From an uncultured bacterium (GTDB lineage: Bacteria > Hydrogenedentota > Hydrogenedentia > Hydrogenedentales > JAEUWI01), in contig CALAXS010000613.1 in the NCBI GenBank assembly GCA_937895305.1, positions 1 through 14,670 on the forward strand: 14,670 nt of DNA. Reading direction: 5' to 3'. The first letter of the stretch is position 1; each line of letters starts with the position of its first letter. Positions 7,084-11,948 of the stretch are shown here, one piece after another. A program made the position numbers and the translations under genes. The notes under the pieces were generated by a model. The model did no database searches, had not been told where the DNA came from, and saw nothing but the letters and a program-made list of their open reading frames with translations.

Positions 7084-7659
7084 ATGGCCCTCACCAAAAT
7101 CATCACCCCCATCCTGCTCATGGCGCTATTGGCTGGCTGCGCATCTGCGCCGCCCAAATACTACAGCCTCGACATGCGCCCCCATAACACCACAGCGCCC
7201 GGTACCGCTATCCAGGTGGATCACATCACCATCGCGGACATTCTCGCCTCCCAAAATATCTTCATCCAGAAAAGCCCCACCCAAATCGAATACTATGCCG
7301 TCGACCAATGGGCCGCCAATCTCAGCGATCTCCTCCAGGAAAAACTCAGCGTCGAGCTCGGTGAACCAACAAACACCGGGGATACTCTCCTCCTCACGGG
7401 CACACTCCAGGCTTTTGGACAGAAGGACACGGCATGGCACAAAGATACCGTCACAGCTGCATCTGCAATCGTCAAACTCCACATCCAGCTCCGCGCTCCT
7501 GATGCCAGCAGAAATAGCCCACCCCTCCTCGATAAAACCTACACCTGTGAGCACCCCGCTACCGAACCCGGTGCACCCGCCATCGTAGAAGCACTCTCCC
7601 GCTGCGTCGAATCCATCGCTACCGAACTCCGTAACGACGCCCGGCAACTCCAAGGATAA
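7084..7659 (+). CDS. ABC-type transport auxiliary lipoprotein (PqiC-like)
   Basis: A 191-residue lipoprotein with a clear type II signal peptide: K5, a hydrophobic stretch and lipobox L16-A-G-C19. The residue after the cysteine is Ala, not Asp, so by the E. coli Lol rule it should reach the outer membrane. The mature start K25-Y-Y-S-L-D matches the ABC_trans_aux/PqiC family, which works beside MCE proteins. It probably docks the elongated MCE channel at the outer membrane. GGAG lies ten bases before ATG 7084, and the gene follows the MCE gene after six bases. No MlaC-type periplasmic carrier is encoded in the window, which suits a direct tunnel rather than a shuttle. Confidence 0.85.
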   Translation: MALTKIITPILLMALLAGCASAPPKYYSLDMRPHNTTAPGTAIQVDHITIADILASQNIFIQKSPTQIEYYAVDQWAANLSDLLQEKLSVELGEPTNTGDTLLLTGTLQAFGQKDTAWHKDTVTAASAIVKLHIQLRAPDASRNSPPLLDKTYTCEHPATEPGAPAIVEALSRCVESIATELRNDARQLQG

Positions 7660-7664
7660 ATCCC

Positions 7665-8462
7665 ATGCCCAAGCTTGAGGACTATACCGGAAAAATTACC
7701 GATTACGAACGCGCCATCTGTTACTACACCCTGCCCAAGGTCATCACCCCTATTACCTATGGCCTTATCATCGCCTATGGCATCTGCCTCATGGAGGCCG
7801 TAGCAGCATTCCTCTTTGGACTCTACACTCAAAGTCCAACCTGGACGGGTATGGGTGGTGCTGCACTTGTCGCCATCATCGTCTTCGGCATTATTACCTT
7901 TATCGCACGCGCTATCCTCAACGAGGTCCGGACGCGTAAATTGCTCAACGTCGCCCGGAATACACCGGATTCAAGCGACGACGACGATCTCCCCGATCCT
8001 TTTGCCAACCATACCCTCCTGGCGCGTCCCCTGAACGCGCAAGGCACCCTCTTTGCCATCACCCAGGGCGATGCCTCCATACAGTACTTCGTGGATTCAA
8101 GTCCTGACGATACGTGGTGGAAAGTTCGTTCTGCTGAGGACGAGGATCTCTGTCTTGTGCGAAGTCTTCATGGACCCAAGAGCTTCAGCTTTGCTTCCGG
8201 CCACCCCAGCCAACTCGGTGTATACGACGCTCAAAACGAGCAAATCGCATCCATCACACGATGCTATTCCCTCGGTGTTGCGTGGTATGAACTTGCCATC
8301 TCGCAGCCCGAAGCGCGCACCTACACCATTCGTAATTTCGGACTATTCCACGGCGAGCAACTCATCGGACGTATGTACCGTCTCCGCGACAACTGGTTCC
8401 TCGACATTCGTGAGGACCACTTCAGCCCCGCCCTCCTGGGTTACTTCGTAACCCTCAACTAA
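7665..8462 (+). CDS. Two-helix membrane protein of unknown function, last gene of the lipid-transport operon
   Basis: A 265-residue protein I do not recognise with certainty. Two hydrophobic segments (about 27-53 and 63-85) are followed by R81, R89, R91 and K92, placing the rest in the cytoplasm by the positive-inside rule. A very acidic linker (S103-S-D-D-D-D) leads to a soluble, strand-rich domain (about 115-265). Its L184-G-V-Y-D-A-Q-N-E-Q-I-A-S-I-T-R stretch and the later G230-E-Q-L-I-G-R-M-Y resemble the 'D-xx-G-xx-V-xx-I-x-R ... G-x-I-x' pattern of LURP-one/scramblase-like folds; this is a weak inference. AAGGA precedes ATG 7665, five bases after the lipoprotein stop, so it surely belongs to the operon. 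Confidence 0.75.
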   Translation: MPKLEDYTGKITDYERAICYYTLPKVITPITYGLIIAYGICLMEAVAAFLFGLYTQSPTWTGMGGAALVAIIVFGIITFIARAILNEVRTRKLLNVARNTPDSSDDDDLPDPFANHTLLARPLNAQGTLFAITQGDASIQYFVDSSPDDTWWKVRSAEDEDLCLVRSLHGPKSFSFASGHPSQLGVYDAQNEQIASITRCYSLGVAWYELAISQPEARTYTIRNFGLFHGEQLIGRMYRLRDNWFLDIREDHFSPALLGYFVTLN

Positions 8463-8485
8463 TTCCGCACCTTCTCCCAATCTAT

Positions 8486-8527
8486 AAAAAGAGAGGCCCC
8501 GGGTCATTGCCACAATAACCCGGGACC
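8486..8527 (-). terminator. Intrinsic terminator for the 80-residue gene, perhaps bidirectional
   Basis: CCCGGGT (8498-8504) pairs with ACCCGGG (8518-8524); an inner ATTG/CAAT pair and outer GG/CC bases extend the stem. On the minus strand the hairpin is followed by TCTC and five Ts (8490-8486), the layout of a rho-independent terminator for the gene at 8637-8879. The plus strand lacks a T tract, so it would stop the operon less well. Confidence 0.65.
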
Positions 8528-8536
8528 AGAGAGGAA

Positions 8537-8559
8537 ATGTCTGAAACAGATTCAGACAT
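8537..8559. repeat. Perfect hairpin (9-bp stem, 5-base loop) between convergent genes
   Basis: ATGTCTGAA (8537-8545) and TTCAGACAT (8551-8559) are exact reverse complements around ACAGA. There is no T tract on either side. It may help end transcription of the operon or protect its mRNA 3' end. A smaller TTATA/TATAA hairpin lies at 8587-8600. Confidence 0.5.
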
Positions 8560-8636
8560 AAGAGGCCTTTAGTATACACAGTACGCTTATAGATTTATAA
8601 TGCTTTATCCTGATTTGTAATCACGTAAAAAATCAT

Positions 8637-8879
8637 CTATTGAAAGGGGCTTAATCCCTCATCCGCCTTTCGTACCTTAACCTTCTTGTGGCCAAGCAAA
8701 GCGCGTACATGACGCCGGGCACCCAGTGCTATCCCGCAGGATAAACATACCAATCCGAAAATAATCACCACCGCACCCACCGAATGCATGTTCTCACTCG
8801 ACCCCTCCTGGGCAAACGCAACGGTAGCCACACAGGCCAAAGCCAGTATGAATGCTACACTATTGAAAAAATATCGCAT
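8637..8879 (-). CDS. Small secreted or membrane protein of unknown function (80 residues)
   Basis: I do not recognise the family. Residues 1-23 form a signal peptide with a good signal peptidase I site (A21-F-A, then Q24-E). After a short polar stretch a second hydrophobic segment (about 33-54) is followed by a very basic tail (R55-R-H-V-R, K65-K-V-K-V-R-K). It would sit in the inner membrane with the tail in the cytoplasm; if the first segment is not cleaved it is a two-helix protein. GAGGT lies seven bases before ATG 8879, which decides the start over an upstream ATG at 8993 that would add 38 unlikely residues. TATAAT on the minus strand at 9010-9015 could be its -10 box, but no good -35 is seen. 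Confidence 0.6.
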   Translation of the reverse strand: MRYFFNSVAFILALACVATVAFAQEGSSENMHSVGAVVIIFGLVCLSCGIALGARRHVRALLGHKKVKVRKADEGLSPFQ

Positions 8880-9075
8880 TATGCGTACCTCAATAAATCG
8901 TCTCAAAACGCAATGCACCATTTGCAAGACGCATCTCCTGAATCTAATGTCGCAATTGCTGTGCCAAAAAAACCGCAAATTCACACCCCCCACCTAACAT
9001 GTTGTCTTGATTATAGTTAGCAAAATTTACACTTTACTTCACACTATTCACAGTTCAGCCCACCGACACGTCCTA

Positions 9076-9115
9076 TGTCCTATAATTGAACCACCTGTCC
9101 GATAATTGAACCATT
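9076..9115. repeat. Tandem 20-bp direct repeat
   Basis: TGTCCTATAATTGAACCA (9076-9093) and TGTCCGATAATTGAACCA (9096-9113) differ at one of 18 bases and start exactly 20 bases apart, about two turns of helix. They could be paired operator sites, or the end of a vanished insertion sequence; no transposase gene lies nearby. Confidence 0.7.
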
Positions 9116-9189
9116 TTGCCCAAATGCCTTTACCCCTACCCTTTATAGCATTAACCCGAACGACAGGGATCCATCATGGGCATCAACTT

Positions 9190-9198
9190 TGCTACAAT
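9190..9198 (+). promoter_or_regulatory. Candidate extended -10 promoter for hisS
   Basis: TGCTACAAT carries the TGn extension and a five-of-six match to TATAAT; extended -10 promoters need no good -35, and none is seen. Transcription would start near 9205, about 45 bases before the chosen hisS start. Confidence 0.4.
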
Positions 9199-9249
9199 AG
9201 AGCCTTCTTACCCATGAAATTAACCAGACCCACCGGGAATTCCACCACC

Positions 9250-10695
9250 ATGGCCAAAAAACACCGCGTTGAACCAAGAACCCTCAAGGGATTCCAGGAC
9301 TACCTCCCCCAGGATCTTATCCCCCGGAAAGACGTCATCCGTCGTATAGAAATCCTCTTCGAGCGCTATGGCTTCGCCCCCCTGGATACCCCCGCTATGG
9401 AACACCTCGAAACCCTGCTCGGCTCTGGCGGGGAAAATACGAACAAGGAACTCTTTCGCCTGGAATCCCCGGAAGAGGAACCCATCGCGTTACGCTTTGA
9501 CCTCACCGTACCCTTCGCACGTATCCTCGCCCAGTATCCCGACAAGATTAAGGCCCCCTTCAAACGCTACGCCATCGGTCCGGTCTGGCGTGCTGACAAA
9601 CCCGGGCCCGGTCGCTTCCGCCAATTCACCCAGTTCGACATCGACGCTGCTGGTTCTGACATCGTCGCGGTCGATGCGGAAATCATCGCTGTCATGTCCG
9701 CCATCATGTGCGAACTCAAGGCGCCCAGCCACCGCATCCTCATCAACAACCGTAAACTCATTGATGCTCTCCTCGAAGACTGCGGTATCCATGACGAAGC
9801 CAAACAAAAACATGTCCTTCGTGTCATCGACAAACTCGCCAAGGTGGGGCTCGACAATATACGTCTCGAACTTGGCCCAGGTCGTGTGGATGATTCTGGC
9901 GACCCCATTCCCGGCGTAGAGCTCAACGACGAAACCATCGAAAAAATTCTCGCTTTCATCGCACTCAAGGCGGATACGCGTAGTGGTATTGTAGAAGCGC
10001 TGCGCGAAGCCCTGCCGGAGACCCCATTGACGCAGCAGGCTCTCCAGGAAATGGATGAACTGGCCGATGCGCTCGCCGCGCTGAAGGTGGACGAAGCCCA
10101 TGCCATCTTTGACCCCAGCCTTGCGCGCGGTCTCGATTATTACACCGGACCTGTCTTCGAAATGATTATCCCCGATGCGCCCCAGTTCGGCTCCGTCATG
10201 GGCGGTGGTCGCTATAACAAACTGGTGGAACGCTTCAAGGCACCGCAGCCCCTGGCCTGTACCGGCATGTCTGTGGGCCTCGACCGACTCCTTGCCGCAC
10301 TCGACCACCTCGGCTGTATCCCCCAGGTCAAGACGCCCGTCCAGGCACTCATCGTGACCATGGGTAATGTGCCCCGCGCAGAAACACTACGTCTCGCGCA
10401 GGAACTTCGCGATGCGGGTATCAACACGGAAACTTACTTCGCCAGCAAGAAGAAAATGCAGATGGGCAATCAGCTCTCCCATGCCGACCACTACGAAATC
10501 CCCGTCGCAGTTATCATCGGCGAAGACGAGCTCGCCAATGGCGTGGTGTCTATCAAAGACCTCAACGCGGGCAAAGCCCAACGCGAGGACATTGAGGATC
10601 GCGACGAATACCTTGCCGCCGGGAAAACGGGACAACAAACCGTCGCGCGAGGGGAGATGGTGAAGACGGTGCAGGGGTTGTTGGGGATCGTATAA
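9250..10695 (+). CDS. hisS: Histidyl-tRNA synthetase, eukaryote/alphaproteobacteria-like type
   Basis: Class II synthetase of 481 residues that charges tRNA-His. Motif 2 spans about 105-130 with R107, W113-R114, K117-P-G-P-G-R122-F-R-Q-F; the histidine-binding block is L291-A-R-G-L-D-Y-Y-T-G; motif 3 is near 317-346 (G318-G-G-R-Y ... G343-L-D-R); the anticodon-binding domain covers about 363-481. The K-P-G-P-G-R-F-R-Q-F-x-Q-F-D motif and the insertion with D194-K-L-A-K-V resemble eukaryotic and alphaproteobacterial HisRS more than the E. coli type, as I recall those families. ATG 9250 fits the family N-terminus (R10-T-L-K-G-F-Q-D-Y-L-P); ATG 9214 is a possible alternative and ribosome signals are weak for both. 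The last 43 bases belong to a tandem duplication, yet the C-terminus looks complete. Confidence 0.95.
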   Translation: MAKKHRVEPRTLKGFQDYLPQDLIPRKDVIRRIEILFERYGFAPLDTPAMEHLETLLGSGGENTNKELFRLESPEEEPIALRFDLTVPFARILAQYPDKIKAPFKRYAIGPVWRADKPGPGRFRQFTQFDIDAAGSDIVAVDAEIIAVMSAIMCELKAPSHRILINNRKLIDALLEDCGIHDEAKQKHVLRVIDKLAKVGLDNIRLELGPGRVDDSGDPIPGVELNDETIEKILAFIALKADTRSGIVEALREALPETPLTQQALQEMDELADALAALKVDEAHAIFDPSLARGLDYYTGPVFEMIIPDAPQFGSVMGGGRYNKLVERFKAPQPLACTGMSVGLDRLLAALDHLGCIPQVKTPVQALIVTMGNVPRAETLRLAQELRDAGINTETYFASKKKMQMGNQLSHADHYEIPVAVIIGEDELANGVVSIKDLNAGKAQREDIEDRDEYLAAGKTGQQTVARGEMVKTVQGLLGIV

Positions 10696-10743
10696 TGAGT
10701 GGTTAGTCCTTGGTCTGCAAACCAGGTCATCGTGCAAAAAGAG

Positions 10744-10771
10744 ATTGCCACGTCGCTGCGCTCCTCGCAAT
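10744..10771. repeat. REP-like dispersed element, copy 1
   Basis: The segment begins ATTGCCACGTCGCTGCG and ends CTCGCAAT, with ATTGC/GCAAT ends able to pair. This consensus, usually followed by GAC, is a dispersed intergenic repeat I know from many bacterial genomes; it is often mis-annotated as peptides with motifs such as RGAQRRGNL. A shortened relative (CTCGCAATGACAGG) occurs again at 10799-10812. Confidence 0.7.
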
Positions 10772-10901
10772 GACAGGCGGTATGAAGTTATCGTAATGCT
10801 CGCAATGACAGGAGATGGTGAAGACGGTGCAGGGGTTGTTGGGGATCGTATAATGAGTGGTTGGTCCTTGGTCTGCAAACCAGGTCATCGTGCAAAAAGA
10901 G

Positions 10902-10929
10902 ATTGCCACGTCGCTGCGCTCCTCGCAAT
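10902..10929. repeat. REP-like dispersed element, copy 2
   Basis: Identical to the element 158 bases upstream and carried by the second tandem unit, so the pair arose by local duplication and not by two insertions. The shortened CTCGCAATGACAGG relative recurs at 10957-10970. Confidence 0.7.
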
Positions 10930-11024
10930 GACAGGCGGTATGAAGTTATCGTAATGCTCGCAATGACAGGAGATGGTGAAGACCGTGCAGGGGATAGTGG
11001 TCCATTAAACACAAAGGTTTCATT

Positions 11025-11933
11025 ATGACTGCAAAGCTAAGCGCGCTGGGCCATGAAATCCCGGCGCATTGTTTTGGTCCTCTCAATGAACACACGCAAT
11101 TGCTCGATGATAGCACTGCACTTCAGCTTGCACTTGAGGATGATGGCTATCTGTTACTGCGTGATGTTTTACCGGTGGACGAAGTACTGGCTGCGCGTAA
11201 GGCTATCTTCGAAAAGTTAATCGGCGTGGGGGAAATTAACGAGCCTGCATTAGAAGGCATGCCTACGGGTACCAGCCAGCGCGAAGCAATGCACAAAGAC
11301 CTGGGTGCCTTCTGGCAGGATGTTTGTGAAACGGAATCGCTGCGCAGCCTTAGTCATGGCACCACCATGCACGCACTTATGGAAAAGGTACTGGGTGCAC
11401 CTGTCCGCCCCTTTGATTTTCTCTGGCTACGCACCATGCTGCCCGGCAAGGCTTCGGCATTTCATTATGACCATGTGTATATGAATCGTGGTAGCGAAGA
11501 TCTTTTAACGTGTTGGACACCCTTGGGTGAAGCACCCATGGTCGATGGCCCCATGCTTCTCGTGGAAGGTTCGCACAAGTTTAGCGATTTGATCGAAGAA
11601 TACAAGGGCTTTGATGTGGATAAAGATCAAAGTCGCCCAGGGCATGTCACTATGAACCCGGTGGCGCTTGCGGAGGAACGGGACTGTCGACTACTCTCCA
11701 CGGATTTTAAAGCAGGTGATTTACTCATCGTGACTATGTTCATGCTCCATGGTTCACTGGATAACCAGTCCCCACAAGGGCGCGTGCGACTCTCTTGCGA
11801 TACGCGCTATCAACCTGCAGCGCATCCCATAGACGAGCGCTGGATTGGTAGCCCACCAAAAGGGCATGGCGGGAAAAGTTATGGTGGTGTTGGCGGTGCA
11901 CAACCGTTAACCTCGGATTTGATACGGCGCTAA
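11025..11933 (+). CDS. Phytanoyl-CoA dioxygenase (PhyH) family Fe(II)/2-oxoglutarate oxygenase
   Basis: A 302-residue non-haem iron oxygenase. The facial triad is visible: H147-Y-D149 and H242 (in M240-L-H-G-S). R253 or R255, eleven or thirteen residues later, should bind the 2-oxoglutarate carboxylate. D174-G-P-M-L-L-V-E-G-S-H184 is the usual PhyH strand pair, and D40-G-Y-L-L-L-R-D near the N-terminus is also typical. The substrate cannot be told; family members hydroxylate lipids, ectoine, phosphonates and natural products. AAAGG precedes ATG 11025. It stands alone, just after the tandem repeats, and ends 15 bases from the mutS stop in convergent orientation with no terminator in between. 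Its leucine codons (TTA, CTG, CTT, TTG) differ from the CTC-rich plus-strand genes to its left. Confidence 0.88.
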   Translation: MTAKLSALGHEIPAHCFGPLNEHTQLLDDSTALQLALEDDGYLLLRDVLPVDEVLAARKAIFEKLIGVGEINEPALEGMPTGTSQREAMHKDLGAFWQDVCETESLRSLSHGTTMHALMEKVLGAPVRPFDFLWLRTMLPGKASAFHYDHVYMNRGSEDLLTCWTPLGEAPMVDGPMLLVEGSHKFSDLIEEYKGFDVDKDQSRPGHVTMNPVALAEERDCRLLSTDFKAGDLLIVTMFMLHGSLDNQSPQGRVRLSCDTRYQPAAHPIDERWIGSPPKGHGGKSYGGVGGAQPLTSDLIRR

Positions 11934-11948
11934 GAGACCGAAATACGT

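Larger units (their letters stand above)
8880..9249. other. Non-coding gap between the 80-residue gene and hisS
   Basis: The two genes are divergent, so this 370-base AT-rich stretch should hold both promoters. It contains a 20-bp tandem repeat (9076-9115) and an extended -10 for hisS (9190-9198), listed separately. Short open frames exist but lack ribosome sites and resemble nothing. No RNA gene or T-box-like leader was recognised. Confidence 0.5.
10653..10993 (+). repeat. 158-bp tandem duplication that includes the hisS 3' end (2.2 copies)
   Basis: Copy 1 is 10653-10810, copy 2 is 10811-10968, and a 25-base partial copy 3 is 10969-10993. Copies 1 and 2 differ at one base that I can find (TTAGTCC against TTGGTCC); copy 3 has one change (GACGG to GACCG). 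Each full unit holds the last 43 bases of hisS with its stop codon plus 115 bases of spacer. The near identity means a recent event. The gap to the next gene (10696-11024) contains nothing but this repeat and a 31-base leader; short open frames in it are not genes. Confidence 0.95.

Noticed and set aside
9076..9115. Intact insertion sequence end
   Set aside because: There is no transposase gene, no matching inverted copy that I could find nearby and no target duplication; kept only as a repeat.
9490..10308. Minus-strand open frame opposite hisS
   Set aside because: Shadow of the synthetase gene; no family features.
10653..10968. Possible CRISPR array
   Set aside because: The repeats are 158 bp, directly abutting and without spacers; no cas gene is present.
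10387..11012. Several small open frames in the spacer after hisS, with peptides such as SLRGAQRRGNL and VIARSAATWQS
   Set aside because: These peptides are the well-known false translations of the dispersed REP-like repeat, and they recur because the DNA is duplicated.
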